In this document: piece by piece, positions 25,456 through 35,271 of the stretch
How positions within the stretch are numbered: position 1 is the first letter of the stretch
Layout: every line of letters begins with the position of its first letter
Origin: Motiliproteus sp. MSK22-1
GTDB lineage: Bacteria > Pseudomonadota > Gammaproteobacteria > Pseudomonadales > Balneatricaceae
Direction of reading: 5' to 3'
DNA length: 64,000 nucleotides
NCBI RefSeq assembly: GCF_001968815.1
Contig: NZ_MIEQ01000095.1
Span: forward strand, 1 to 64,000
Notes under the pieces: model-generated
Seen by the model: the letters and a program-made list of their open reading frames with translations, nothing else
Database searches by the model: none
What the model was told of the DNA's origin: nothing
Translations under genes and position numbers: made by a program

Positions 25456-25591
25456 TTCTATTCTGGCTGGATTGCCGCTCTAATACCCTCTTATGTGTCG
25501 ATACCCAAGTAACGGCAGCCATTGCTGCTATCCGAGGGTATTTCCTGTGGCTGTGCGCCTGTCAGGGGAATCTCGAATAGCAGTAACTTTG

Positions 25592-25635
25592 CTGATCTCG
25601 GAGGGCTATCAATCTGATCTCAGAAGGCTATCAAC
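25592..25635 (+). repeat. Two imperfect 22-bp tandem repeats
   Basis: Units 25592-25613 and 25614-25635 both read CTGATCTCxGAxGGCTATCAA with three differences. They lie in the gap between the convergent DctM and antiporter genes and have no evident role. Confidence 0.6.
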
Positions 25636-25647
25636 CGTTTCAGATTG

Positions 25648-27285
25648 CTATGGCATCGGAATGACATCATCGCTGTGTTTGTCAGTTTCAGAATGGGTGG
25701 AGGGTAAGGGGGGATTCTGTTCTCCAAGAGTTTGCTGTACATGCGCAGCAAAACCTGCTCCCGCTTCCGCATAAAAGTTGAATCTTGCATGTACACCGAT
25801 TTCTTGTAGTCTGGCCAGTTCATCCTCGTGCTTGGCGACTGCTGCGATCTGTCCGTTGTATCCGATAGCCCGAAGGCGCTCGACGGTTTGCTCCATATCC
25901 ACCAAGGTTGGCAAGGCCAGCATCACCAGCCGAACCTGGGCCGGATCAATACATTCCCAGAAATCCATGTTTTCTGCATCACCAGCAATGACGTTGTATC
26001 CTGCTTGCTGGCGTCTGGCGACCTGGAGAGCATCGGCATCAATACCACAGACTTTATCCCCATACTTTTCCCGCATGGACAAATAGGCTCCACTGCCAAC
26101 ACGTCCCATGCCGATAACAAGGATTTCAGCAGCGCCTATATCCGCCGGTTCATCACCGGGCAGGCACTTTCGAGTCTGATAACGTCTTAAAATGTGTTCA
26201 AGTGCAGGGTATATTGAGTGCGCCCGTGCGTTGAGGACAGAGGCCAGGATAAAGCTGATGGACAGAGACAAAGCCATAATCATCAACCACTGTTGACTGA
26301 TCCAACCAGCGGTTACGCCAACGGAAGTCACTATTAAGCCAAATTCACTGTAGTTGGCCAGAGCCAGAGAGCTTAACAGCGCTGTCCGCGCCCGCAATCT
26401 GAAACCGGCCAGCAAAGCATGATATAGCAGAGTCTGAATCGGTAATATCAACAAAGCCAATCCCGCTGCTACCACCAGATCCATTATACCTGGCAGTGCA
26501 TCGATCCCTATGGAAAGAAAAAAACCGATCAGGAACAGATCTTTAAAGCTTAGTAATGAGCGCGCAAGCTCTGTGGACTTAGTGTGTGGACTCAGTAAAA
26601 CGCCGAACACCAGCGCTCCCAGATCGCCTTTCATGCCGACTAATTCAAATAGCTCACTTCCGGCGATAGCTGCAAACAATCCATATAATACCAGCAGCTC
26701 TCCATGACCACTGCGTTGCAGGATCTCTCCAAGTATGGGTCGAATTAAGGGCAGTGCCAGCAGTCCCAGTGCCCAAAGGGTAGGGACTTTATCGGTGGCC
26801 AGGGTCAGAAATATAACGGCCATTAAATCCTGGATGATCAGTATGCCAATGGCTATTTGACCATGCCGTGTTTTCATTTCACTGCGTTCTTCGAGGATTT
26901 TCACTGCAAACACAGTGCTGCTGAAACTTAAAGCAAAAGCAATAATGGCTGCTGCGCGCCAATCCAATAATTCAAAAACTCCGAATCCGGCCAGACCAAA
27001 CAGCATCAACAGGCTTGAGACCAGGGTAATACTCAGAATCATATGAACGCTGGCACTTCCCCAAACCTCAGGTGCCAATAGGTTTTGTGGTCGTAACTTA
27101 AGACCGATTGTGAACAGTAGCAGGGTAACCCCCAGGTCGGCCAGATTCTGAAGCAAGGGACCGCCTTCAACGCCCATAGCATGAAGAACGAAACCTGCCG
27201 TGAGAAAGCCTACTAATGGTGGCAGGCGCAGTTGTTGGGCGCCAAGTCCTAACACCAAAGCAATCAATAACCAGAGTGGATCCAT
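25648..27285 (-). CDS. CPA2-family monovalent cation:proton antiporter with RCK/TrkA-N domain
   Basis: A 545-residue protein of the KefB/YbaL group. The N-terminal 360 residues are a 12-segment exchanger: LVGFLTAGFVLHAMGV, LADLGVTLLLFTIGLKL, AIIAFALSFSSTVFAVKIL, and ALANYSEFGLIVTSVG. The C-terminal part is a Rossmann TrkA-N domain: AAEILVIGMGRVGSGAYLSM, CGIDADALQVA, AGDAENMDFWE. There is no TrkA-C module. The tail is short and charged. It resembles YbaL-type potassium/proton antiporters more than KefB/C, since glutathione-site residues are not evident. Monocistronic on the minus strand. Confidence 0.88.
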   Translation of the reverse strand: MDPLWLLIALVLGLGAQQLRLPPLVGFLTAGFVLHAMGVEGGPLLQNLADLGVTLLLFTIGLKLRPQNLLAPEVWGSASVHMILSITLVSSLLMLFGLAGFGVFELLDWRAAAIIAFALSFSSTVFAVKILEERSEMKTRHGQIAIGILIIQDLMAVIFLTLATDKVPTLWALGLLALPLIRPILGEILQRSGHGELLVLYGLFAAIAGSELFELVGMKGDLGALVFGVLLSPHTKSTELARSLLSFKDLFLIGFFLSIGIDALPGIMDLVVAAGLALLILPIQTLLYHALLAGFRLRARTALLSSLALANYSEFGLIVTSVGVTAGWISQQWLMIMALSLSISFILASVLNARAHSIYPALEHILRRYQTRKCLPGDEPADIGAAEILVIGMGRVGSGAYLSMREKYGDKVCGIDADALQVARRQQAGYNVIAGDAENMDFWECIDPAQVRLVMLALPTLVDMEQTVERLRAIGYNGQIAAVAKHEDELARLQEIGVHARFNFYAEAGAGFAAHVQQTLGEQNPPLPSTHSETDKHSDDVIPMP

Positions 27286-27581
27286 CTGTTTCTCAGCTCC
27301 TAGATCATGACGATGGATTACAGCTAATCCATACCGTTAAACGCCCTGAAGTGTACCAGCAGATTGACTATCGGCAGCACTATTTTTATCTCAGAATGAC
27401 TGGCTATCTATCGGCATATCAATTTTAAGCAACTATCAAAAAAGAGTAGTTTCTTCTTAGAGGTTCCGGTTAAGGCTCAGATTTTTCATAGAAAGGTTGT
27501 TCTACATATCAATTGTCGCTGGATGAAGGGTTCAAGAAAGGAGTGGGCTTGTTGTTCCGTACACTGAATCAAGGGTTAGCT

Positions 27582-30500
27582 TTAATCTTGAGGTAATTCA
27601 GTTTGAGGCGATTCAGTTTGAGGTGATTGATGTTGAGGTCGTTCAGAGAACAAATTCCCCTGATCCAGTTTGTGGCTCAGAGCAGACATAAGGGTTTTCA
27701 GTCCGTTCTCAACATTCTCGAAGTACTTGGTGATAGCAGCCTGATCCTCCGTTGTTGCTGCATTTTCCAGCTCAGCACAGATATCGCCAAGAGTAACAGC
27801 CCCAACTGAACGGGATGCTGATTTTAGTTTGTGGGCGATATAGCAGAGCTGTCGGCTATCCCTCTGTTTAAATGCCTTACGCAATTCTTTAGCTTGCTGT
27901 TGAGCCGACTCCCGATAGCTGATCAGCAAATCATTGATGATCTCTGGATTGTCACCTACGATTTCTGTTAATACCTCCATGTTCAGGACTTCGGTTTCAT
28001 TAGTTGCGGTTACTGCTGCCTCGTCAGTATCGGTGACCCACTGGTCCGATGAGGGGGTGCCGACCTTCGACATGTATTTTCCCAGCTGGTCTTTTAGCAG
28101 ATGAAGCTGAACGGGTTTGGTCAGATAGCCATCCATTCCTGCTGACTTAGCCCGGTGAGCTTCACCGTGTAATGCATTAGCCGTAAGCGCCAGAATCGGT
28201 ATCCGTGTTCCATTGCTCTCTTCGGCGCGAATGCTCCTGGCCAGGGCGTAGCCGTCCATATGGGGCATATGCAGGTCACTGAGAAGCATTGCATAATTTT
28301 CCGTTCGCCACATCTCTAAGGCAATCTTTCCGTCTCCGGCAATTTCTGCTGCATATCCCAGCAGGCTCAGTTGACGTAAAATAACTTTCTGGTTTATCAG
28401 ATCATCCTCTGCAACCAGGATCAGGCGGCCTTTTTCACGGGCTTCCGATACTGTAATGGGCTTATCTTCAAATTGAACCACATTGGTATCAGTGCGTTTT
28501 TTAACTGGAGTTTCCCGCCCTGCTGCAACGGCCACGGCATCGAGTATTTCCTGTCGTCGAATGATTTGGCTGTTTACAATGATGGCATTTGAAGTGGTGT
28601 CTCCGCTGGTCTCCTCTTCCGTATTGTTGTTGCTCCTCGATATATAGATCTGGCCAATATGCGGGTTGTTGTTCCGGCTTTCGTCACATAGCTTCCCAAA
28701 GGTAGAAATGTGATCTGTATCCATGATTGCCACCAAAGGTTTGCCGGTAGTGGCCGCTTGCAGGAATATTGATTCAGGGTCTGTGGTTGACTGAACCTGG
28801 GCACCAGCATGCTGCAGGTATACGGTAAGGTCGTCGGCATCATAGTGAGGGCTTTCAACCAGAATGCAGGTCAGTCCGCTCAGGCCCTGCTGTGGAGAGG
28901 TTGTTTGAGTTTCCACGGGTTCCGCAGGTAAGGTAATGATGAATGTCGAGCCCTGGCCAAGCTGGCTTTCTACTTTTATGCTGCCTTCCATCAGATTAAC
29001 CAGTCTGTCGGCAATGGCCAGGCCAAGCCCTGTACCGCCAAAGCGCCGGGTTGTGGATGATTCGGCCTGTGTAAAAGAAGTGAATAGACTCTCCAGAGCT
29101 TCTTTTGTCATACCGATACCGTTGTCCGCAACGCTGAATCTGATGGTGCCTGCTGATTGGTCAGAAACTTCCACCCGCACCTTTACCTGACCTCGTTTAT
29201 CGGATTGATTACCACTGAATTTGACAGCGTTTCCGATCAGGTTGTACAGCACCTGGCGCAATCGCGTCGGGTCGGACCAGACCTGATCAGGTATCTCTGG
29301 AGAGGTAAAAAGACTGATATCTGTACCTTTGCTGGCGGCAACGGTCGACAGGGTAATACAAATATTTTCAACAATTTCGACCACAAATACCGGGGCTCGC
29401 TCAAGTTCCAGTCGACCAGCCTCTATTTTGGAGAAATCCAGGACATCATCAATCAGATCCAACAGTGTCAGCGCTGATTCGCGAATGGTTTTTACGGCAT
29501 CGGCCTGTTGTTCACTAATACGACTGTGGGCCAGGACATCGACCATACCAATAACGCCATTCATTGGTGTTCTGATTTCATGACTCATCGCAGCAAGAAA
29601 TGATGATTTTGCCCGATTGGCGTGCTCCGCTTCCGCTTTCGCTTGTTCAAGTTGTTTGTTGGTTTCACCAAGTTCAGTTGTTTGCTCTGCGAGTTTCAGT
29701 GCACGAAGTCTTGTTATGGTAAACATATTGCTGATGATAAATAGCAGTATGCAGAACAAAGAACCTCCGATAAGCAGCCATATTGGTAATGTGAAGCCGA
29801 GTCCTGCTTCAAAAATCGGAGTTGAGTAATAGCTGATTGTCCATAATCGACCCGCAACCTGAACCTTTTGGGCGGTCCGGAATACCGGTTTCCAGGTTTT
29901 AGCAGTGAGCCCCAGTTCTGCATCACCATCGTAAAGCAATGCGTTCTGGTTTTGCTCAGTGCCATCGTAAACTTTAAAGCTGACCGTGGAGGTCTGTTCC
30001 CTGAGAATTCCTTGCATCAGGTCTGTTGCCCGAAACGGACTGTACACGTAGCCGTATAATGCCTGCCTGCGTTCCGGTACTGAAGCAGGTGTCTCCGAGG
30101 TTGTGTAAACGGGAAGATAGAGTAAAAAACCGGCTTGCTTATCGTCAGTTATTTCCTGTACCAGCTCAACCTTGCCAGACAAGGCCGCCACTCCAGTATC
30201 GCGGGCTTTTGACATGGCCGCGTTACGCACAGACTGTGAGAACATATCATAACCAAAGGCCTGGCGATTGCGTTCATCAAATGGCTCAAGATAGATGATC
30301 GAGGTGTATTCATCACGAACACCCGAAGGCTTGAGATTATAATTGCTAAACCCCTCACTACGGATTTGCTGAATATGATTGTCCAGGTCGCCAGGGCGGA
30401 GAAAGAGAGAAAATCCCAAGCCTTGAATACCGGGGAAATTTTCTTCTAATTTCAGTGTTTCAAAGTATTTTTTCCAGGCCTGACGGTCCACCTCCCGGGA

Positions 30501-30755
30501 GATGTCAAACAACCCCTTGCCTCCCCGGAGCACTTGCTCATAGGCTGCCATTTGATTGGTGATCTGGGATTCGATGAGGTGAGTATTGGCCTTGAATCGC
30601 AACTCGGCAGTACGATAGACATATTCACTGGCATACTGCCAGCCGCCAATAGTAAACATCAGGGTGACCAATAGTACAATCAGTGGTGTGTAACCGGGTT
30701 TAAAGCGGGTGCTGGCCGTCAGGATTGAATTTTTGATTGGTGCCGGGTTTTGCAT
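27582..30755 (-). CDS. CHASE hybrid sensor histidine kinase A (HisKA-HATPase-pseudoREC-REC-HPt)
   Basis: A 1057-residue inner-membrane hybrid kinase. Order: TM1 about 24-44, periplasmic CHASE domain about 70-280 ([31 protein letters not shown]), TM2 about 320-345, coiled coil, HisKA with phospho-His about 392 ([19 protein letters not shown]), HATPase_c (N box [24 protein letters not shown]), a degenerate receiver (about 640-750, from [11 protein letters not shown]), a true receiver (LVAEDD, acceptor Asp near 826 in [10 protein letters not shown]), and HPt with His near 973 ([12 protein letters not shown]). It is one of three paralogues in tandem and the last in the series. Ligand unknown. Confidence 0.9.
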   Translation of the reverse strand: MQNPAPIKNSILTASTRFKPGYTPLIVLLVTLMFTIGGWQYASEYVYRTAELRFKANTHLIESQITNQMAAYEQVLRGGKGLFDISREVDRQAWKKYFETLKLEENFPGIQGLGFSLFLRPGDLDNHIQQIRSEGFSNYNLKPSGVRDEYTSIIYLEPFDERNRQAFGYDMFSQSVRNAAMSKARDTGVAALSGKVELVQEITDDKQAGFLLYLPVYTTSETPASVPERRQALYGYVYSPFRATDLMQGILREQTSTVSFKVYDGTEQNQNALLYDGDAELGLTAKTWKPVFRTAQKVQVAGRLWTISYYSTPIFEAGLGFTLPIWLLIGGSLFCILLFIISNMFTITRLRALKLAEQTTELGETNKQLEQAKAEAEHANRAKSSFLAAMSHEIRTPMNGVIGMVDVLAHSRISEQQADAVKTIRESALTLLDLIDDVLDFSKIEAGRLELERAPVFVVEIVENICITLSTVAASKGTDISLFTSPEIPDQVWSDPTRLRQVLYNLIGNAVKFSGNQSDKRGQVKVRVEVSDQSAGTIRFSVADNGIGMTKEALESLFTSFTQAESSTTRRFGGTGLGLAIADRLVNLMEGSIKVESQLGQGSTFIITLPAEPVETQTTSPQQGLSGLTCILVESPHYDADDLTVYLQHAGAQVQSTTDPESIFLQAATTGKPLVAIMDTDHISTFGKLCDESRNNNPHIGQIYISRSNNNTEEETSGDTTSNAIIVNSQIIRRQEILDAVAVAAGRETPVKKRTDTNVVQFEDKPITVSEAREKGRLILVAEDDLINQKVILRQLSLLGYAAEIAGDGKIALEMWRTENYAMLLSDLHMPHMDGYALARSIRAEESNGTRIPILALTANALHGEAHRAKSAGMDGYLTKPVQLHLLKDQLGKYMSKVGTPSSDQWVTDTDEAAVTATNETEVLNMEVLTEIVGDNPEIINDLLISYRESAQQQAKELRKAFKQRDSRQLCYIAHKLKSASRSVGAVTLGDICAELENAATTEDQAAITKYFENVENGLKTLMSALSHKLDQGNLFSERPQHQSPQTESPQTELPQD

Positions 30756-31150
30756 AACTCGATTCCTTTCCGTCCCCTGTATGCAGTTGCACTGTCCTTC
30801 GAACTACACCACACCCGTCCGTACGGTTAATCAACAACAGATACTGCTCCAGCGATTTTATACAGGTTTTATCTTCTTTTCATCGGTGGGCAGTGTCTCC
30901 ACAACGAATGAAACAGTCCTAATTGTAATAGTTGATGAAGTCGCATATTGCAACCGCTCCTATGGTGCATCTCTAAATTAGAACCAATTAAATTGTTGTA
31001 GACTGAGGAATAAAAAATCAGGGATCAAGAAAGCTCTGAATAAGCGCTATCAATAAGTTCCAAATACTCCGGGTTCAGCCGCAATATAAGGTTTATTTGG
31101 AGGTGACGCCGGTTATCTGCTGGCGGGTTATGGAGCCGTACCCTTAGCGA
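30756..31150. other. Intergenic gap between hybrid kinases A and B
   Basis: This 395-bp region separates the two kinase genes and probably contains the promoter of kinase A. No hairpin with T-run, strong palindrome or further gene was found. It is AT-richer around 30900-31030. Confidence 0.4.
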
Positions 31151-34100
31151 CTATGCGGGTCCGCATATCTTATCTATTGCAGAGAATACAGCCATAAGAG
31201 CGCTATCAAACTCCTTGAGCAGCCTGTCGTCATCGGGTTGTTGGGCATTCTCTATTCGTTCACAGTATTCCCCCAGGATCATTGCGCCCATCGCCCGTGA
31301 GGAAGATTTTAATCGGTGAGCTGCGGCTCCGGCGGCTTCCCAGTTATCGGTCGAGATTGCCCTGCGTATTTGTGTGATCGCTTCCTCCGCAGAATGCCGA
31401 AAATCGAGCAGAAACTCTTTAACCAATTCCGGTTCGTCTCCGATTAACTGCTTAAGTACTTGGGTGTCAAGTACAGTCTGGGTATCAACTACAGTTTGAT
31501 TGGAAATATCCTCAGGCTGATCCGTTTCTGCGGGGCTGGTCCCGGTATCATCAACAGGTTTCTCTGGCAGCCACTCTGCCAGTTTGGTTTTAAGCTTATC
31601 AAGTATAAGTGGTTTGGAAAGGTAGTCGTCCATGCCAGCCTCCCGGCATCGTTCAGCTTCCTCTTTGAGGGCATTAGCCGTGATTGCAATGATTGGTCGT
31701 CTACCGGAGCTGCCGTTTTCTGCACTACGGATGGCTTGTGCCAGCTCATAACCATCCATTTTAGGCATTTGAAGGTCAGTCAGCAGTAAGCTGTGACAGT
31801 TTTGATGCCACATATCGAGCGCATCCTGACCGTTATCGGCAAAATCAGCCGCATAACCAAGCAGCGCTAACTGACAGCGAATCATCTTCTGGTTGGTATG
31901 GTTGTCTTCTGCAACGAGGACTAAGCGCCCCTGTTTCATTGCTGAGTCTCTATCCGGTGGCGTTAACATTGCGGTCAGGTGCTCGTTGGTTTTTTCATCG
32001 GCCTTCTGTTCTGCGCGGCCGGTAACGATTGCAATTGCTTGTAGCAGTGCTCCACGGGTCACGGCATCGCTGTCGAGCATAACGATGCCCGGTTGGAGCT
32101 GACGTGGTGCGAGGCGTTGACCACGGCCGACAATAACAAGAGATGGTTTCGGATCGATTGTCAGCTTGTTGTACCAATCCAGTACAGATGAGTCTTGAGC
32201 TTCCAGCAGTACGACGGTAGCTGCTGCTGGTAAGGCACTCAGTTTTTGCTCGGCCAGCTCCCGTGTCGGCAAAATATCAGTCGTTGCATGAGCATGTTGC
32301 AGATAAATACACCAGTCTTTGGCCTGTGATCTGGCCTGTAAAATAACCAGACAGCTCAGGCCCGTCAGATCCATCTCATTAGGCGGTAAGCAAGGAGTTG
32401 CTGTTCGCTCGATCGGTAGAGTAATGGTAAAGGTAGAGCCCTGGCCGGGTTCACTGATTACTCCTATCTCTCCTCCGAGCATTTCTACCAGTCGCTTGCA
32501 GATCGACAAGCCAAGTCCAGTCCCACCGTAGCGCCTTGTTGTAGAAGCTTCCGCTTGAGCAAAGGGTTTGAAAAGACGGCTCTGAGCCTCTGCCGTTATG
32601 CCAATGCCATTGTCTGCCACTGAGAGAGAGACTTGTGATTCAGCCTTGAGTTCTGCTCTTACCAGAATCCGGCCACGGTGCCCTTGACCGCTGGAAAACT
32701 TGATGGCGTTGGAGAGGAGGTTATTGAGAATCTGTCGCAAGCGTACACTGTCGCTAAGGATCTGGCCAGGTAGATTCGGATCGGTAAAAATATCCAGCTT
32801 CAGCCCCTTGCGCAAGGCAACCTGCTTCATTGTGGCACAGACCGATTCAACGATACGCTCTAATGATACGGGTTGATGTTCCAGTTCCAGCTGACCCGCT
32901 TCGATCTTTGAGAAATCGAGAATGTCATCGATCACCCGAAGCAGGGTGAAGGCTGAATCATGCATGGTTTCAACCAGTTCTGCCTGGTGAGGTTTCAGAC
33001 TGGATCGGGCAAGCAGGTCTACGCAACCGATGACGCCATTCATTGGAGTACGAATCTCGTGACTCATGGTGGCGAGAAACGCTGATTTGGCAACTGTTGC
33101 CTGCTGGGCCAGCAATAACTCCTGGCGGTCTTTTTCTTGCTGCAATCGATCGGTGATATCGCGTACCGCAGCGGCTACCATGGGGCCTTCTTCTGTCTCC
33201 ATGGGGCCAAGGCTGATTTCTACCGGAAATGATGTCCCATCTTTACGAACCGCGTTGAGGCTGGCGCCACTTACTCCCATGGGTCGGGTTAATGGGGTGT
33301 TTAAGAAATTTTCGCGCTGCTTTATATGTTGTTTATGATTTTCCTGGGGGATTAAGATTTCTATCTTCTGTCCTACCAACTCTTCGCTTAACCAGCCGAA
33401 CAGTTGTTGACAGCGTCGATTCAGCAGTCGGATTACTCCTTGGTGATCAACCATAATCATGGCATCAGGGGCGAACTCGAAGAGGTCCCGAAAACGGTTC
33501 TGCATTTGCTCAGCGATAAGCTGGGCTTCTCTTTGCTTGGTGACGTCATACATGGTGACTATGGCGCCTTGCTTATTGCCATTTTCATCCAGCAGAGGGC
33601 CGCCGTTAGCCACCAGGGTACGAGGCGGCTGTCCTTTTGCAATGATGCTCATTGCAGCGTCGGTTACGGTCTCTCCCTGCCATGCTCTGACCAGAGGAAT
33701 ACGCTCGGTTGCCAAGGGAGTGGTTCCATCTTCTTCAAAGAGGTCATAGTACTGGGCCCAGTCTTCAGGCGGAGTCTGACTTGGGTCGGTGCCGTGCCAT
33801 TCCCGAGCGGCTCTGTTGAACAGTTTTAGCTGGCCCTGGGCGTCACAGGCGACTACACCCTCCGCAAGGTTCTCCAGTAACAGACGATTGAACAGCTCCT
33901 TTTCACGCAGAGTTCTGGCGGATTCTTCCACTTCTTGTGTTCGCTCACGTACGGCGCGGGCCAGATCATTGTTATGACGACGATGATTTCTGAGTAGTGC
34001 GACCATCAATATCGTCAGGATCAGTCCGAATATGGCGACTATCCATGGCCAGGCTGTACGGTTATCGGCTTCAAATTGTGGAAGCGGGCTGGCTAACAGA

Positions 34101-35071
34101 CTGTACTGTCTACCGGCAGAACCGAAGCTTTGTATTGAATACAGCCCTTCTGATGGTTCGGTCAAAAGGTCATTATCGGGAGATAAGGTTTCCTTTCTGA
34201 GTCGAGATCCATAGATCGCAAGGAATTGGTTGCTTTCACTGGTATCGTACAGTGTGTAATCGATAGGGGATGGGGTTTGCACTTCAGATGCTCTTTCAAG
34301 AAGCTTCTGCGGATCCAGTGCAGCAAGGGCATAGCCCGTCAGTGCTGTCATCCGCTGTTCGACGGTTTCGATAGCCGCGTTTGCGCGGAATATGGGGATA
34401 AAGGCGAGCAAGGCCCAGTTGACTTGTGCGTCCCTGATCCAGGGGACACGAGGTGTTATCGCGGGTCGGTTGCTGTTACGGGCCAGCTCCATGGCCTGGC
34501 GTCGATCATCCCAGAAGCCGTGGTCGAGCCCATGAGCGAATGCGTTCCGCTCTTTTGGCCAATAGTAAAGGACGGGCATGTATCCTGAGCGGTCAGCTGC
34601 AGGAACCAGCTGTCCTTCTGTATTGGGTTCGGCTATATAGAATGCCGGGGAGCCGGCTGCTTTCACTGATTGTTCGAACAGGGCCCGTTTTGAAGCCGGT
34701 ACCACGGGGATCCACTCAAAGGCGTAGACGGCTGGATCATTGGCCACCAGTGTCTCGGTGACCTGCTCAAACTTCGCTTGGTCCCAGTCACCGACGATTT
34801 TCGAGTTGCTGGAAAGCAACTTGAGTTCACGCAATACCAGATCGAAGCGATAATCTAACAGTTTTGTCCGTTCTGCTGCCAAGGTGTCGAGCTTTCTTTG
34901 CAGTAGTGTTGTTTCTGCTTGGTAGAGTTGCCAGAAAGATAGCAAGGAAAGGATCAACCCCAGCAGGAGAATCAGTGTGGGGGATGACAGAGTACTGGTG
35001 GCGAAAAAAGGCCCCGAAACGGAGTTCGGTAATTTCTCTGGATCTGGAATGATATTTTTGCTGTTCACCAT
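31151..35071 (-). CDS. CHASE-PAS hybrid sensor histidine kinase B (HisKA-HATPase-pseudoREC-REC-HPt)
   Basis: The largest of the three paralogues (1306 residues). TM1 (TLILLLGLILSLLSFWQLY), CHASE domain with VYAFEWIPVVPASKRALFEQ, TM2 (AWPWIVAIFGLILTILMVALL), then two PAS domains (first at LENLAEGVVACDAQGQLKLF, second at LFEFAPDAMIMVDHQGVIRL with a PAC segment). HisKA His about 670 ([18 protein letters not shown]), HATPase (DNGIGIT, GGTGLGLSIC), a pseudo-receiver lacking an acceptor Asp (VVLLEAQDSS), REC with Asp about 1098 (LTDLQMPKMDG), HPt His about 1252 (AAHRLKSSSRAMG). 517 bp from other kinases in part by gaps, so probably its own promoter. Confidence 0.9.
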   Translation of the reverse strand: MVNSKNIIPDPEKLPNSVSGPFFATSTLSSPTLILLLGLILSLLSFWQLYQAETTLLQRKLDTLAAERTKLLDYRFDLVLRELKLLSSNSKIVGDWDQAKFEQVTETLVANDPAVYAFEWIPVVPASKRALFEQSVKAAGSPAFYIAEPNTEGQLVPAADRSGYMPVLYYWPKERNAFAHGLDHGFWDDRRQAMELARNSNRPAITPRVPWIRDAQVNWALLAFIPIFRANAAIETVEQRMTALTGYALAALDPQKLLERASEVQTPSPIDYTLYDTSESNQFLAIYGSRLRKETLSPDNDLLTEPSEGLYSIQSFGSAGRQYSLLASPLPQFEADNRTAWPWIVAIFGLILTILMVALLRNHRRHNNDLARAVRERTQEVEESARTLREKELFNRLLLENLAEGVVACDAQGQLKLFNRAAREWHGTDPSQTPPEDWAQYYDLFEEDGTTPLATERIPLVRAWQGETVTDAAMSIIAKGQPPRTLVANGGPLLDENGNKQGAIVTMYDVTKQREAQLIAEQMQNRFRDLFEFAPDAMIMVDHQGVIRLLNRRCQQLFGWLSEELVGQKIEILIPQENHKQHIKQRENFLNTPLTRPMGVSGASLNAVRKDGTSFPVEISLGPMETEEGPMVAAAVRDITDRLQQEKDRQELLLAQQATVAKSAFLATMSHEIRTPMNGVIGCVDLLARSSLKPHQAELVETMHDSAFTLLRVIDDILDFSKIEAGQLELEHQPVSLERIVESVCATMKQVALRKGLKLDIFTDPNLPGQILSDSVRLRQILNNLLSNAIKFSSGQGHRGRILVRAELKAESQVSLSVADNGIGITAEAQSRLFKPFAQAEASTTRRYGGTGLGLSICKRLVEMLGGEIGVISEPGQGSTFTITLPIERTATPCLPPNEMDLTGLSCLVILQARSQAKDWCIYLQHAHATTDILPTRELAEQKLSALPAAATVVLLEAQDSSVLDWYNKLTIDPKPSLVIVGRGQRLAPRQLQPGIVMLDSDAVTRGALLQAIAIVTGRAEQKADEKTNEHLTAMLTPPDRDSAMKQGRLVLVAEDNHTNQKMIRCQLALLGYAADFADNGQDALDMWHQNCHSLLLTDLQMPKMDGYELAQAIRSAENGSSGRRPIIAITANALKEEAERCREAGMDDYLSKPLILDKLKTKLAEWLPEKPVDDTGTSPAETDQPEDISNQTVVDTQTVLDTQVLKQLIGDEPELVKEFLLDFRHSAEEAITQIRRAISTDNWEAAGAAAHRLKSSSRAMGAMILGEYCERIENAQQPDDDRLLKEFDSALMAVFSAIDKICGPA

Positions 35072-35271
35072 TCAGTTGATCTCTTGTCAGTAGTCTGACG
35101 TTATTGGCAGGTTTAATGCCCTGGCCGAACTGTCAGCTTGATTGCTTTTCTGCATCATAAGGTCGCTTATCAATTTACTATCTATTTATCTATCTACGTG
35201 CTGCCAGCTGTTCTCGTTCTGATAAATCGCTATCTGTATTTGATAAATAAAATGGAAGTAACTATTAGGGG

